Source: Thalassotalea eurytherma (GTDB lineage Bacteria; Pseudomonadota; Gammaproteobacteria; Enterobacterales; Alteromonadaceae). Taken from it: 64,000 bases of DNA. Positions 9,357-22,662 of the stretch are shown here, one piece after another. Under the pieces are notes generated by a model, which was not told the DNA's origin, did not search any database, and saw nothing but the letters and a program-made list of their open reading frames with translations. Made by a program: the position numbers and the translations under genes. The first letter of the stretch is position 1. Every line of letters begins with the position of its first letter. The DNA lies in NCBI RefSeq assembly GCF_030161415.1, contig NZ_BSSU01000006.1:1-64000 (forward strand), given 5' to 3'.

Positions 9357-9650
9357 TTAAGTAGATAACAGCACGTAGCTAACAATAATGAAAAAGCTCA
9401 ATGTGATACAAGTACCTAAGGTCAACATACACTTTTCAAATAGGGTTTGGTTTACCCGCTGATTAAATACGTCAACTAAACGGTAAAGCGTACTTGGCAC
9501 AACAAGCAATAACCCCAACAGCGTTGGGAAAAACAAAATGACCAAACCAAAACCAGGCTCTTCAAAATTTAAGGCATAGAGCACTAGTCCAACACCGATC
9601 CCCGAGATAAGCAGTAATAATATGCCTACTGATATTGATAAAATAGCCAT
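9357..9650 (-). CDS. Small three-helix membrane protein, unknown function
   Basis: A 97-residue protein with hydrophobic segments at about 5-27, 32-55 and 74-96 separated by short polar loops, so probably an inner-membrane protein. No family recognised. It is 9 bases downstream of another small membrane protein (9660-10016) on the same strand; the two look like one transcription unit, perhaps a two-component membrane complex. The call as a gene rests on its clean hydrophobic pattern and tight spacing. Confidence 0.6.
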   Translation of the reverse strand: MAILSISVGILLLLISGIGVGLVLYALNFEEPGFGLVILFFPTLLGLLLVVPSTLYRLVDVFNQRVNQTLFEKCMLTLGTCITLSFFIIVSYVLLST

Positions 9651-9659
9651 AACTATCGA

Positions 9660-10016
9660 TTAAGCGTTTGGTTGATTAGCGACTAGAGCAAAAGGCATTT
9701 CAACTAAAATAGCGATGAAAGGTACCCATATCGCGTAAGAAAGCGCTTTTTGTGTTTTGTAACCTAACATAAATTTGATAATGCCAAGCGGGATGATCAG
9801 GTAGAAGAGGGCACTGATTAGCGTTAACTCACTTGGTAATGCTAAGCTAATAACAGCAATATTAAACAACGCAATAATAACTGATGCTACCATCACGACG
9901 GCAAATGACAGATACCAGTCGATAACGGCGTGAAATTGATCCTTTTTAAGGTATCGCTTGTCTAGTAATTTAAAAATGGCGAGTAAGATCAATCCTGTCA
10001 GTGCAGCGTGCAGCAT
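9660..10016 (-). CDS. Small four-helix membrane protein, unknown function
   Basis: A 118-residue protein with four likely transmembrane helices (about 2-17, 29-55, 60-80 and 90-112). The loop after the first carries KLLDKRYLKKDQFH, positive and so probably cytosolic. No recognised domain. It is first in a pair with the gene ending at 9357. The 238 bases upstream hold only the next gene's terminator. Confidence 0.6.
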   Translation of the reverse strand: MLHAALTGLILLAIFKLLDKRYLKKDQFHAVIDWYLSFAVVMVASVIIALFNIAVISLALPSELTLISALFYLIIPLGIIKFMLGYKTQKALSYAIWVPFIAILVEMPFALVANQPNA

Positions 10017-10195
10017 CGTTTATTCCCTATATGTAATTCTAAAACCAATGAAACGGTTTAAAGGATAGCTAAGTTATTGTTAACTATTAATTTAGCCTTC
10101 TGTTAGGATAATGTAAACAGGAAAAATTAGGCGTAACTAACGATGAGTTTTTCAAGCTGTGAACTCGCTTTAGTAAAACATGTAAATGCAGATAC

Positions 10196-10220
10196 AAAAA
10201 AGGGTAGCAAGTGCTACCCT
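10196..10220 (-). terminator. Terminator of the amino acid dehydrogenase gene
   Basis: AGGGTAGC / GCTACCCT stem with a 4-base loop; on the minus strand it is followed by TTTTT. It lies 35 bases past the dehydrogenase stop. Confidence 0.85.
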
Positions 10221-10254
10221 TTGTACTATATTACTTTGACCTTAAGGTAACAGT

Positions 10255-11289
10255 TTATTTACCGCCTTTCGCGATAATTTCACGAGCCATTTCATCGGCT
10301 ACTTCACCGGTAGGCTTACCTGTTGAGTCTGCTTTTTCAAATACATCGAGTAATGTATTATAAATTTCTTCAACTTTCGCTGTTGCTTGATCAACGCAGT
10401 AATTTTCTTCAAACGATACGTTAATAATACCACCAGCGTTAATCACATAGTCTGGCGCATAAAGAATACCACGCTCGACTAATGCTTGATCGTGGCGAGG
10501 TTCTGCTAATTGATTGTTAGCACAGCCAGCAACAATCTTTGCCTTAATACGATCAATCGTACCGTCATTAATCGTAGCACCCAATGCACAAGGCGCGTAG
10601 ATATCAGCGTCTTGATCATAAATTTCATTTAAACCAACAATTTTAGCGCCAAACTGCGTTTGTACTTTATCTAATGCTTCTTGATTTAAATCGGTCACTA
10701 CCAGTTTTGCACCTGCATTATGTAAATGTTCACACAAGTATAAACCTACACTGCCCAAGCCTTGAACCGCGACGGTTAAACCTGACAAATCGTCAGATTT
10801 TAACTTATGTTTTACTGCCGCTTTAATACCTAAGAATGTACCTAACGCGGTAAAAGGAGCAGGGTTACCACTTTTTCCTTCTGTACCGGTGACAAAATCA
10901 GTTTCTGTATTAACTACTGCGATATCACCAGTCGTAATATTAACGTCTTCAGCACTGACATAGCGGCCACCTAGGCCGTTTAACGCGCGACCAAATGCTT
11001 TAAACAAAGCGTCAGACTTAATCTTTTTAGCGTCACCAATAATAACCGACTTACCACCGCCCATTGTTAAACCGGCCATCGCATTCTTATAGGTCATACC
11101 TTTTGATAAACGTAATACGTCAGTAATGGCATCTTCGTCGCTTGCATAATCCCACATACGACAACCACCAACAGCTGGACCAAGTTTCGTTGAGTGAACA
11201 GCAATGATAGCTTTTAAACCAGATTCATCATCGCTACAAAAAACCACTTGCTCGTGGTTATCAAAGTCTTTTAAATCAAATAATGCCAC
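10255..11289 (-). CDS. Leucine (Glu/Leu/Phe/Val) dehydrogenase
   Basis: Oxidative deamination of a branched-chain amino acid to its 2-oxo acid with NAD+. The 344-residue length suits leucine dehydrogenase rather than longer glutamate dehydrogenases. KLGPAVGGCRMW and GLTMGGGKSV (the catalytic-lysine glycine-rich motif) lie at about 35-80, and the Rossmann motif VQGLGSVGLYL near 173-183. Phenylalanine or valine preference cannot be excluded. The start is GTG 11289, preceded by GGAG eight bases upstream. A 14-bp palindrome lies about 70 bases upstream. It is monocistronic with its own terminator. Confidence 0.9.
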   Translation of the reverse strand: MALFDLKDFDNHEQVVFCSDDESGLKAIIAVHSTKLGPAVGGCRMWDYASDEDAITDVLRLSKGMTYKNAMAGLTMGGGKSVIIGDAKKIKSDALFKAFGRALNGLGGRYVSAEDVNITTGDIAVVNTETDFVTGTEGKSGNPAPFTALGTFLGIKAAVKHKLKSDDLSGLTVAVQGLGSVGLYLCEHLHNAGAKLVVTDLNQEALDKVQTQFGAKIVGLNEIYDQDADIYAPCALGATINDGTIDRIKAKIVAGCANNQLAEPRHDQALVERGILYAPDYVINAGGIINVSFEENYCVDQATAKVEEIYNTLLDVFEKADSTGKPTGEVADEMAREIIAKGGK

Positions 11290-11356
11290 CGCATTTTCTC
11301 CGACTATAGTGTCTTGGGTTTTGAATTTTATTTATATCCCAATGACTGATGTAATA

Positions 11357-11370
11357 ATTGTGCGCACAAT
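11357..11370. promoter_or_regulatory. Perfect palindrome upstream of the leucine dehydrogenase gene
   Basis: ATTGTGCGCACAAT is a perfect 14-bp palindrome, 68 bases upstream of the GTG start. This position is typical of an operator. The cognate regulator is unknown. The remaining bases of 11290-11479 show no gene. Confidence 0.4.
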
Positions 11371-11479
11371 ATCACTGAATATTTTGTCGTGCTATAGCTG
11401 CTAAACAGAAAGTTTGGTTGAAAGTGTTCATTAAAAAGTACATTTGAAGGAATTACTTAAAAAACGTTTAAAATTAAAG

Positions 11480-11941
11480 CTAGTGGCTTAAAAACTGTGC
11501 GTTTGTATTGAGCTGTTTTAGTGAACACGCCATTTTTTGAAAGGGGATACCAGCTTCCATATATACGCCACCTTGAGGTGAGAACTTACGCTGCTGATAT
11601 CGAGTGACATCATCAAGTGGTGCATTGATGAATACTTCTGTTAGTTCGAGTTCGTTTGCTATTTGTATAAGACCTTGAATGACGATCGTATCTATGTCTA
11701 AATGCCGATAATTAATTAAAACGGCTATTCGGCTAATTTCGCCAGTTGGTTTGATCCTGCCGGTTGCGATAGGCTCTTGGGATTTATCATCACAAACAAG
11801 AATATGGAAGGCGGTTTTATCGTGACGATCAAACTCTATGCGCTTTGGTATCCGCCATTCACAGACGAATACCTTTTCGCGCACATTTTTTAATAGTGGT
11901 GCTGCATGTTGCCAATCAACTCGGCAAACGCTATAACTCAT
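11480..11941 (-). CDS. GNAT-family N-acetyltransferase
   Basis: About 153 residues. VREKVFVCEWRIPKRIEFD in the N-terminal third and ATGRIKPTGEISRIAVLINYR in the middle fit the A/B acyl-CoA binding region of GNAT folds, in the style of ElaA/YjcF-type small acetyltransferases. The substrate is unknown. ATG 11941 is preferred over an in-frame TTG at 11953. It overlaps the end of roxA by 11 bases, so the two are probably translationally coupled. Confidence 0.75.
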   Translation of the reverse strand: MSYSVCRVDWQHAAPLLKNVREKVFVCEWRIPKRIEFDRHDKTAFHILVCDDKSQEPIATGRIKPTGEISRIAVLINYRHLDIDTIVIQGLIQIANELELTEVFINAPLDDVTRYQQRKFSPQGGVYMEAGIPFQKMACSLKQLNTNAQFLSH

Positions 11942-13091
11942 CGTTTTGATCAATATACCAGTAACCCATATTAATAAGCGTAGTTAATAAGTTGACATTA
12001 TTCAAAGAGTCGAGGGAACTTTCTAAGTCAAAAGCGGTCAAAGGGTGTCCTTGAGCGATTTTTTTCGCTAAATCTACGCAATCTCCACCTAAAACAAACT
12101 TGTTGCCATTAACAAACAAGCTTGCATTGTCGCAATTATAGAGCGCTTTTATACCTAAAACGGGCTTAATGATGATATCACCACTGGCGACTAGCGATTC
12201 AAATGCTTGATGACTAAGTTGCTCTTCAGGTTCAATAATCTCAAGGGTATGATGGTTATGCGTTAAGTAACCGCCAATAAAGTTATTAAATAACTTTCTA
12301 TCTTTAATCGCTTCAACCATAAAGTTCTGCAAACTCACAATATCACTGTGGGTAAGTTCTTCAGGCTTATCGGTTGGTTTACGTTTAGGATCGCCATAAC
12401 GTGAATTGCCAATATCTCGGTCTATCATTAAGTCGGCAAAAGTTGAAATTAATTCTTGGGAACTTGGTGCCTGAAAACCAATTGAGTAGTTCAAGGCGTT
12501 ATCAACGGCAATGCCATCATGAGGGTGATTTGGTGGGATATAAAGAATATCACCTGATTCAGTGATTACATCGATAATCGCTTCAAAATCGCTAACCTGT
12601 TTAAGGTCTTCATGTGGTACCAAGGTTTCCAAAGAATCGTCAGGCAGACCGACTCGCCAATGCCTTTTGCCTTGACCTTGAATGATAAACACATCATAAC
12701 GATCTAAATGAGGGCCTACGCCACCGTTAGGTGTAGAAAATGACACCATGACATCGTCTAAACGCCAGTTTGGCATAAAGCGAAATGGCTTTAACAAATC
12801 GTGAGTTTCACTAGACCAGTTATTGGTTGCCTGCACAAGAAGTGTCCAGTCTTTATCGCCGTAGTCATCAAAACTCTCAAATGGACCATGCTCTACAGAC
12901 CACATATGATCCTCGCCTTTAGCAATTATGCGAGACTCAATTTCTTCTTCCATCGAAAAGCCAGCTAATTCTTCTGGTGTTAATGGATCAATAAAGTTTT
13001 TGAAGCCACCTTTAATAAGCAATGGCTTTTTTTGCCAATATTCTTTTAAAAACGTCTCTGGCGTAAGATCGCCCCAATCTAAATGGTTCAT
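11931..13091 (-). CDS. roxA: Ribosomal protein uL16 arginine 3-hydroxylase (JmjC/cupin)
   Basis: A 2-oxoglutarate/Fe(II)-dependent oxygenase that hydroxylates an arginine of ribosomal protein uL16 (L16). The 386-residue length, N-terminal LDWGDLTPETFLKEYWQKKPLLIKG and iron-binding HxD in GPHLDRYDVF plus the distal His in IPPNHPHDGIA match the YcfD/RoxA family. The C-terminal winged-helix dimer region follows. It lies next to purB, as in enterobacteria, where phoPQ intervenes. The downstream GNAT gene overlaps it. Confidence 0.93.
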   Translation of the reverse strand: MNHLDWGDLTPETFLKEYWQKKPLLIKGGFKNFIDPLTPEELAGFSMEEEIESRIIAKGEDHMWSVEHGPFESFDDYGDKDWTLLVQATNNWSSETHDLLKPFRFMPNWRLDDVMVSFSTPNGGVGPHLDRYDVFIIQGQGKRHWRVGLPDDSLETLVPHEDLKQVSDFEAIIDVITESGDILYIPPNHPHDGIAVDNALNYSIGFQAPSSQELISTFADLMIDRDIGNSRYGDPKRKPTDKPEELTHSDIVSLQNFMVEAIKDRKLFNNFIGGYLTHNHHTLEIIEPEEQLSHQAFESLVASGDIIIKPVLGIKALYNCDNASLFVNGNKFVLGGDCVDLAKKIAQGHPLTAFDLESSLDSLNNVNLLTTLINMGYWYIDQNDEL

Positions 13092-13110
13092 TAAGTGTCC
13101 TTGAAACGTA

Positions 13111-13134
13111 AAAAAAGGGATCTGAGATCCCTTT
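13111..13134 (-). terminator. Terminator of the purB operon
   Basis: AAAGGGATC / GATCCCTTT stem with a 3-base loop; on the minus strand it is followed by TTTT. It lies between the purB stop and the roxA start, so roxA has its own promoter. Confidence 0.8.
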
Positions 13135-13188
13135 ATATTCTATTACAATGCAAGCGTGTGACTAAGGTCATACACTTTAATTATATAA

Positions 13189-14580
<1,392 letters not shown>

Positions 14581-15204
14581 TTAGATTTTGTTAGTTAACT
14601 CTGTTTCTGTCTCTAAATATTTAGAGCGTGCAAATAATATGTGTCGTCGTTTACCGCCAACCTGGCGCCATAATACTGCACAGCGAATACCGGCAAGTAG
14701 TAGTGCTCTAATCTTAGCTTGATTAACGGGGTTTTTTAGTATTTGTGGTTCACCTGCCACTTGGATTTTCGTACCGAGTGGACTAATCACATCGCCATAG
14801 GTGGCTGCTAATGAACCAACGATAGTTTCACTGGTCAGTTCAAAATGCTGCAATTGGCGTTTTGTGTCGTCGATATGTGTGCCAAGCTGATTCAACGCAA
14901 GATTCGACTTGGCCAATTTACGCTCTAGGGCAAGCAAACTTACGAGGTAACGGGTAATTTCTGCATCTTTTGTTTGATTTTGATTACCTAATTGCTCTTG
15001 CAGTACTTTAAAACCTGGACGAAGGTTGTTTAGGTCACCACCAAATACAGCGAGTGTATTTTCCGGTGATGTTTCCATGACTGTGTTAATCAGTAAATGC
15101 AATTGTTGATCGTCAATCACACCAAAGCGCGCAATACGCTGAACGGCGCTTGATATTTGGCAGATAGCGGCAAAAGTAAACGTTTGTTCTTGTAACGGTG
15201 TCAT
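14581..15204 (-). CDS. hflD: HflD-family lysogenisation regulator homologue
   Basis: A 207-residue helical protein of the HflD (YcfC) family, known in E. coli as a membrane-peripheral factor that promotes lambda CII decay; its housekeeping role is unclear. The N-terminus QEQTFTFAAICQISSAVQRIARFG and the C-terminal NQAKIRALLLAGIRCAVLWRQVGGKRRHILFAR are characteristic. It is 9 bases downstream of mnmA and 21 upstream of purB, the same order as in E. coli. Confidence 0.95.
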   Translation of the reverse strand: MTPLQEQTFTFAAICQISSAVQRIARFGVIDDQQLHLLINTVMETSPENTLAVFGGDLNNLRPGFKVLQEQLGNQNQTKDAEITRYLVSLLALERKLAKSNLALNQLGTHIDDTKRQLQHFELTSETIVGSLAATYGDVISPLGTKIQVAGEPQILKNPVNQAKIRALLLAGIRCAVLWRQVGGKRRHILFARSKYLETETELTNKI

Positions 15205-15213
15205 AAGTCCTCG

Positions 15214-16353
15214 CTATCGAATCAGGCTGTTGATAATGCCGCCACCAAGACATACTTCATCTTGATAGAAAACAACCGACTGACCTGGCGTAACTGAGCT
15301 TTGTTGCTCGTCAAACGTTATTTCATATTCGCCATCTGCTAAGGGAGTCACTGTGCAGGCAACATCGTGCTGACGGTAACGAGTTTTCACCGTACAGTTA
15401 AAAGACGCTGTAACGTCTCTACGATCTACCCAATGTAACTGATTGGCGATTAATCCTTTAGAAAATAGGCGAGGGTGATTGTGGCCCTGACCAACAATTA
15501 ATACATTGCGTTTTAAATCTTTTTCTACCACATACCAAGGCTCTTCACCCGCGTTGGCTAATCCACCGATACGCAAGCCTTTACGTTGACCAAGTGTATG
15601 ATACATAAGACCGTCGTGCTCACCAATGGCTTCGCCTTCGGCTGACTCGATAACACCCGGTTGTGCTGGTAAGTATTTACCTAAAAAGTCTTTAAACTTG
15701 CGCTCACCGATAAAACAAATGCCGGTAGAGTCTTTCTTATTGTGGGTAATTAAATCAGCTTTTTCTGCGATAGCGCGTACTTCTGGCTTTTCTATATGAC
15801 CAACTGGGAATAGCGTTTGACCCACTTGCTTGTCACTTAACGTGTATAAGAAATAACTTTGATCTTTATTACTGTCTAGGCCACGAATCATTGCCCATTG
15901 ACCATCTCTAAATTCTCGTTGGACGTAATGGCCAGTGGCTATGTAATCAGCGCCTAAGTCTTCACAGGCAAATTCTAAGAATGCTTTAAACTTAATTTCT
16001 TTATTGCACATAATATCTGGGTTAGGCGTTCGGCCAGCTTTGTATTCTTCAAGGAAGTATTCAAAGACGTTGTCCCAGTATTCTGTTGCAAAATTAATGG
16101 TGTGTAGTTTTATACCAAGCTTTTCACAGACCGCTTGTGCATCAACTAAATCTTCTGCTGCTGCGCAATATTCGTCAGTATCATCTTCTTCCCAGTTTTT
16201 CATAAACAAGCCTTCAACTTGGTAGCCTTGTTCTTTCAAAAGGTAAGCAGATACAGACGAGTCAACGCCCCCAGACATGCCCACGATAACTTTCGTTTCG
16301 CTAGGCGTATGGTCAAGCGTTTGAGATGCACGATATAGAGAAGATTCAGTCAT
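15214..16353 (-). CDS. mnmA: tRNA-specific 2-thiouridylase
   Basis: Thiolates U34 of tRNA-Lys, -Glu and -Gln using ATP and sulfur relayed by the Tus proteins. The PP-loop motif GMSGGVDSS is at about 24-32, the first catalytic cysteine in [12 protein letters not shown] and the second in [12 protein letters not shown], with the C-terminal beta-barrel following. The 379-residue length is normal; there is a short N-terminal extension of about 18 residues before KVIVGMSGG. It lies between nudJ and hflD in the conserved gene order. Confidence 0.97.
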   Translation of the reverse strand: MTESSLYRASQTLDHTPSETKVIVGMSGGVDSSVSAYLLKEQGYQVEGLFMKNWEEDDTDEYCAAAEDLVDAQAVCEKLGIKLHTINFATEYWDNVFEYFLEEYKAGRTPNPDIMCNKEIKFKAFLEFACEDLGADYIATGHYVQREFRDGQWAMIRGLDSNKDQSYFLYTLSDKQVGQTLFPVGHIEKPEVRAIAEKADLITHNKKDSTGICFIGERKFKDFLGKYLPAQPGVIESAEGEAIGEHDGLMYHTLGQRKGLRIGGLANAGEEPWYVVEKDLKRNVLIVGQGHNHPRLFSKGLIANQLHWVDRRDVTASFNCTVKTRYRQHDVACTVTPLADGEYEITFDEQQSSVTPGQSVVFYQDEVCLGGGIINSLIR

Positions 16354-16417
16354 TAATAATCACACAGCATTTTAAAAGGCGCGCATTATAGCATAGTGAT
16401 ATGGGCGATGTAATAGT

Positions 16418-16897
16418 TTAAAGATTACTTTTTAGGGTATTTAGATCTATTTTTTTGCCTGCTAAATAGTCTTCAATACACTCTAGCACCATTGGGCTAC
16501 GTAATTGACTTTTCTGGGCTTTTATTTCGTCAAATGTAAACCAGTGGCAGGCGACAATTTCGTTGTCTTCTGGTTTTGTTTGAGGCATTTCTTCTAGCTC
16601 AATGACAAAACAAAAACGCAAAAAATACAGATCGATATTATTGTGATTAAATGGTCGATGATAATAGTAAATACCTGAAAGGTACTGTGGCGATAAAGTT
16701 AAGCCTGTTTCTTCTTTAACTTCTCTTTGTACCGCTTCAATTAGGTTTTCTTTCGCTTCGAGGTGACCGGCTGGCTGATTATAGACAGTCACGCCGTTAT
16801 CAACTTCTTCAACGAGTAAGTATTTGTTGTCACAAATAATGACCGCAGCTACTGTCGCGTTTGGTTTAAATTGTTCATCTAAGTGGTTATTTGACAT
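16418..16897 (-). CDS. nudJ: Nudix phosphohydrolase NudJ
   Basis: Hydrolyses nucleoside tri/diphosphates and, in E. coli, the thiamine pyrimidine HMP-PP. The Nudix box G-x5-E-x7-REUxEExGU is complete: GHLEAKENLIEAVQREVKEETG, with the metal-binding glutamates in place at about 44-65. It has 159 residues. The position directly before mnmA is as in E. coli (ymfB), which supports NudJ over other Nudix enzymes. Confidence 0.92.
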   Translation of the reverse strand: MSNNHLDEQFKPNATVAAVIICDNKYLLVEEVDNGVTVYNQPAGHLEAKENLIEAVQREVKEETGLTLSPQYLSGIYYYHRPFNHNNIDLYFLRFCFVIELEEMPQTKPEDNEIVACHWFTFDEIKAQKSQLRSPMVLECIEDYLAGKKIDLNTLKSNL

Positions 16898-16914
16898 ATT
16901 GTGTGCAGTCGCCG

Positions 16915-17556
16915 TTATTTGATGACTTGATATTCGCCATTGGCGATGTTTTCAAGGGTATATGAGCCAATAGCATACCGGATAAGACGTAACGTAGGAA
17001 AACCAATGTTTGCTGTCATACGTCTTACTTGGCGATTTTTGCCTTCTATTATTTTTATTTCTAGCCAGGTTGTAGGGATATTCGCACGTTCTCGTATAGG
17101 CGGTGTTCTTGACCAAACACTTGGCTCTGTTATTTCTTTTACTTTGGCTGGCAAGGTCAAGCCATCATTTAGAACAACGCCATGTCTTAACTTTTCCAGA
17201 TCTGCGTCAGTTGGTTGACCTTCAACTTGTACCCAGTAGGTTTTTTCAGTTTTTTGATTAGGATTGGCCAGTTTATGTTGTAATTTACCGTCATTAGTTA
17301 ACAGTAATAGGCCCTCACTGTCCTTATCTAAACGACCTGCTGCGTAAACATGTGGAATATCGATGTAGTCTTTAAGTGTTTTTCGCTTTTCATCATCAGT
17401 AAATTGGGTAAGGACATCAAAAGGCTTATTAAAAAGAATAACTTTCCGTTCACCCTTAAAGTCATTTTTTGAACTGGTAAGATGACTTTGTCTTGCCATT
17501 CGTCTACTTTTATTATCTTTCGCGTATCTTGTGCGTTTGCTATACGAATTTGTCAC
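16915..17556 (-). CDS. rluE: 23S rRNA pseudouridine(2457) synthase
   Basis: An RsuA-family pseudouridine synthase. The catalytic aspartate is in [18 protein letters not shown], preceded by [12 protein letters not shown] and followed by [15 protein letters not shown], all diagnostic. The 213 residues include a basic, disordered N-terminal extension of about 35, with no S4 domain, as in RluE. It is 17 bases upstream of nudJ and divergent from the isocitrate dehydrogenase gene. This arrangement equals E. coli rluE/icd. Confidence 0.93.
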   Translation of the reverse strand: MTNSYSKRTRYAKDNKSRRMARQSHLTSSKNDFKGERKVILFNKPFDVLTQFTDDEKRKTLKDYIDIPHVYAAGRLDKDSEGLLLLTNDGKLQHKLANPNQKTEKTYWVQVEGQPTDADLEKLRHGVVLNDGLTLPAKVKEITEPSVWSRTPPIRERANIPTTWLEIKIIEGKNRQVRRMTANIGFPTLRLIRYAIGSYTLENIANGEYQVIK

Positions 17557-17714
17557 AATTTATTGCCTAATTTTCTTATTCGACCTTTGTCGGGCTATTT
17601 TAATGTGCTTTGAATTCCTATACTATGCGCGCACAAAAATAAATTTAGATCATCTACAAGTAATATAGATGAGTTAGGGTAGATGGCTTTAGTTGCTGTG
17701 ACTAAATGCTGTAA

Positions 17715-19967
<2,253 letters not shown>

Positions 19968-19987
19968 TTCGTTAGATTTAGCGTTTC

Positions 19988-20015
19988 AAAAAGCCAACCG
20001 ATAGGTTGGCTTTTT
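19988..20015 (+). terminator. Terminator of icd
   Basis: Perfect 12-bp stem AAAAAGCCAACC / GGTTGGCTTTTT with a GATA loop, 20 bases after the stop. The A-run on the other side lets it also serve the convergent prenyltransferase gene. Confidence 0.9.
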
Positions 20016-20061
20016 ATATGACAATTAAAACTATTTAATTGTGGTTTAAAAATGGTATTTA

Positions 20062-20955
20062 TTAACTAATAAACAAGACAATGGCTAACGTTAAGGGAGT
20101 TAAATTAGCGCACGCAGCATTTAAGCCAAGGAAATGAAGTTTATTAACCACCTGGTCTTGGTACTTAACCATTCCATAAAATGAAACAGCCCCTAACATC
20201 ACAGGTATAAACGCTAACGCCGCTAATGAAGGTATTGCTTGGCTGGCAATTAAATATGCCAAGACTAATGCACTTGCCATCAAGCTTAAGCCATAAACAA
20301 TGTTGCTGACGTTGATACCAAAACGAATCGGAAAATGGTTTCGACCAACTTGTTTGTCTGCTTCAATATCAGGATATTGATTCAACAAAAGTAAGTTATT
20401 GATTAACAAGAACGGGATCACAGATATTAAGATACCTTGTTCAGACAAGCCACTCGATTGAACAAGCTCACTTCCTAAGGTCATTAATGTGCCAAAGCCT
20501 AGACCTGGCGCAATCAAGCACAACAGCGCGGATTTATTTAACAGGTTGGTGTAGGTAGCGATAATCAGTAAACCTAGCAAACCGCCATAGATGATAAGCG
20601 GACCACATTCGATCGCAAAGTAAATTCCGATTAAAAACGGGATAAGTGCACAAACTATCGATGCGTTAAAGACACTTTTGCTGTATTCAGGGTGTTCAAC
20701 TAGCCAACCCGTGCCACCGCTAAATGGCGTGCGTTTCGTTTTTGCATCCAAACCTGATTGAAAATCACAATATTCATTAAGTAGATTTACACTCATTGCG
20801 GCACTTATACCGCCAACTAATGCGAGAATCAAATGCAGTATGTTTAATGATGAGCCGTTAAATATAGCGATGCTTGTTCCTAAAAGCACGCAGACTAACG
20901 ACAGTATTAAAAAAGGAGGGCGAGCTGACGGAAAAATCTGTCTAAATTTATTCAT
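20062..20955 (-). CDS. UbiA-family prenyltransferase (MenA-like)
   Basis: A polytopic inner-membrane protein of 297 residues with about eight hydrophobic helices. The first prenyl-diphosphate motif is NEYCDFQSGLD at 60-70 and the second NQYPDIEADKQVGR near 190-204; both acidic clusters bind Mg-diphosphate. The pattern is closest to 1,4-dihydroxy-2-naphthoate prenyltransferases, which would place it in menaquinone synthesis. No other quinone gene is nearby, so the aromatic acceptor remains unproven. Confidence 0.85.
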   Translation of the reverse strand: MNKFRQIFPSARPPFLILSLVCVLLGTSIAIFNGSSLNILHLILALVGGISAAMSVNLLNEYCDFQSGLDAKTKRTPFSGGTGWLVEHPEYSKSVFNASIVCALIPFLIGIYFAIECGPLIIYGGLLGLLIIATYTNLLNKSALLCLIAPGLGFGTLMTLGSELVQSSGLSEQGILISVIPFLLINNLLLLNQYPDIEADKQVGRNHFPIRFGINVSNIVYGLSLMASALVLAYLIASQAIPSLAALAFIPVMLGAVSFYGMVKYQDQVVNKLHFLGLNAACANLTPLTLAIVLFIS

Positions 20956-21172
20956 ATTGCTTTTAAAAATAGGGACTTGGTAACTTATATTAAAAGCGAT
21001 GTTCGTTAAAAATCAATTAACTATATGTAATCAATGGTTCCACTGATGGGTATAACATCATTAGCTATTTAGTCAGGAGTCAACTCATCTACTGCAAATT
21101 AAAAAAAGTTTGACCAATAAGAGCGTTAAAGGGTGTCACAGGAACACGCGATACCCTGTTAATCGTTTTTCC

Positions 21173-21829
21173 TTATTCGTAGCTAAGGGGATCTGTCACA
21201 TTATTTTTTTCAAATGCTTCTAAACGTTCTTGGCACGCACCACATTTACCGCAGGCTTTTTCACGACCGTTATAACAGGTCCATGATTTACCATAATCAA
21301 GACCCATGTTTAGCCCGTCTGTTAAAATATCAATTTTTGTTTGATCTAAGTAGGGACAGTAAATTGTTACCGGCTCGTAGTTGGCTATTTGGCATACGTC
21401 ACTCATTTTTTCTACGAATTCAGGGCGACAATCAGGGTAAATTGCATGATCACCTGAATGGGCACCGTAATATACTTTGCTAGCACCTTTTGATACCGCA
21501 TAACCTACCGCTAAACTCAGTAGGATCATGTTCCTATTGGGCACAACAGTCGACTTCATGCTTTCTTCTTCGTAGTGGCCTTCTGGTATGTCGATATCAT
21601 CTGTTAAAGATGAACCCGCTAACAATTGATTAATTGCTGATATATCAATGACTTTATGCTCAATGTTTAATTCAGCACACACGCGCTTTGCGTAGTCAAT
21701 TTCTTTGATGTGCTTTTGACCATAATCAAAGGTTAACGCAAACACTTCTTTACCGTCTTTACGTGCACGATTGAGCACGGTAAAAGAATCCATGCCACCT
21801 GAATAAATAACAACAACTTTTTCAGTCAT
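21173..21829 (-). CDS. queC: 7-cyano-7-deazaguanine (preQ0) synthase
   Basis: Converts 7-carboxy-7-deazaguanine to preQ0 with ATP and ammonia on the way to queuosine in tRNA. The PP-loop ATP motif YSGGMDS is at 9-15, and the zinc-binding cysteines are in [16 protein letters not shown] near the C-terminus. The 218-residue length is normal. It is divergent from queE, which makes its substrate; a shared control region of about 100 bases separates them. No preQ1-type riboswitch was recognised there. Confidence 0.97.
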   Translation of the reverse strand: MTEKVVVIYSGGMDSFTVLNRARKDGKEVFALTFDYGQKHIKEIDYAKRVCAELNIEHKVIDISAINQLLAGSSLTDDIDIPEGHYEEESMKSTVVPNRNMILLSLAVGYAVSKGASKVYYGAHSGDHAIYPDCRPEFVEKMSDVCQIANYEPVTIYCPYLDQTKIDILTDGLNMGLDYGKSWTCYNGREKACGKCGACQERLEAFEKNNVTDPLSYE

Positions 21830-21935
21830 TTAAAAATCTCTTAGGGTATAATTGATGAATTGAGCATTAACGCTCTTCAAGATGTAAACTATGTTGCTAA
21901 TTTTACTGCAACTCGACGATAAGGCAAAAGGTAAA

Positions 21936-22613
21936 GTGTCAAAACTGCGCTATAAAATCAATGAATTGTTTGAAACCATCCAAGGCGAGGGGAGTTTCAC
22001 GGGTCAACCCTCTATATTTTTGCGACTTCAAGGCTGCCCTGTTGGTTGCAGCTGGTGTGACACCAAGCATACTTGGGAAATAAACGAGACATTATTGATC
22101 CCATCGACAGATATGCTCGCTAAACGTAAAGAAGATGATCGTTGGGCAAATGTCAGTGTTGATGAAATTCTTGAGATTTTCAACGCACAAGGCTTTCAGG
22201 CAAAACATATCGTGATCACAGGTGGTGAGCCTTGCATGGTAGATTTAAGACCGTTGTGCAATGCGTTAGAAGCCAAAGGGTTTTCTTGTCAGGTAGAAAC
22301 CTCTGGCACATTTGAAATACTGGTTTCAGAAAGCTGTTGGGTCACGGTATCTCCCAAAGTAAATATGAAAGGCGGCTATGAAATTTTAACTTCAGCCATG
22401 CAGCGAGCCAATGAAATTAAACATCCTGTAGCAACCGAACAACATGTAGATGATTTAAAAGCCTTGCTTGTTAAACATTCGATTGAAGACACACCCGTGT
22501 ATTTACAGCCAATTAGTCAAAAGGATAGGGCAACTAAGTTAGCGATAGACACTTGTATTGAAAACAATTGGCGATTGTCAGTTCAAGTACATAAATATAT
22601 TGGTATAGAGTAA
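21936..22613 (+). CDS. queE: 7-carboxy-7-deazaguanine synthase
   Basis: A radical SAM enzyme that makes the deazaguanine ring from 6-carboxytetrahydropterin. The cluster motif CPVGCSWCDTKHTW (CxxxCxxC) is near residue 37, then ITGGEPC and TVSPKVNMKGGYE. I chose GTG 21936, behind AAAGG, giving 225 residues and a start like E. coli QueE. An ATG at 21891 would add 15 odd hydrophobic residues without a visible ribosome site. The QueD substrate step may be covered by the PTPS-like gene at 54740. Confidence 0.95.
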   Translation: MSKLRYKINELFETIQGEGSFTGQPSIFLRLQGCPVGCSWCDTKHTWEINETLLIPSTDMLAKRKEDDRWANVSVDEILEIFNAQGFQAKHIVITGGEPCMVDLRPLCNALEAKGFSCQVETSGTFEILVSESCWVTVSPKVNMKGGYEILTSAMQRANEIKHPVATEQHVDDLKALLVKHSIEDTPVYLQPISQKDRATKLAIDTCIENNWRLSVQVHKYIGIE

Positions 22614-22620
22614 TAAAAAC

Positions 22621-22649
22621 ACAAAAAAAGCAGCGTTTATGCGCTGCTT
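22621..22649 (-). terminator. Terminator of dinG (possibly bidirectional)
   Basis: AAGCAGCG / CGCTGCTT stem with a 6-base loop; the minus strand continues with T5. It lies between the convergent stops of queE and dinG. Confidence 0.85.
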
Positions 22650-22662
22650 CATAGGTAACTCG

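Noticed and set aside
17619-17624. TATACT as the -10 of an icd promoter
   Set aside because: No acceptable -35 hexamer lies 16-18 bases upstream, so I could not support it.
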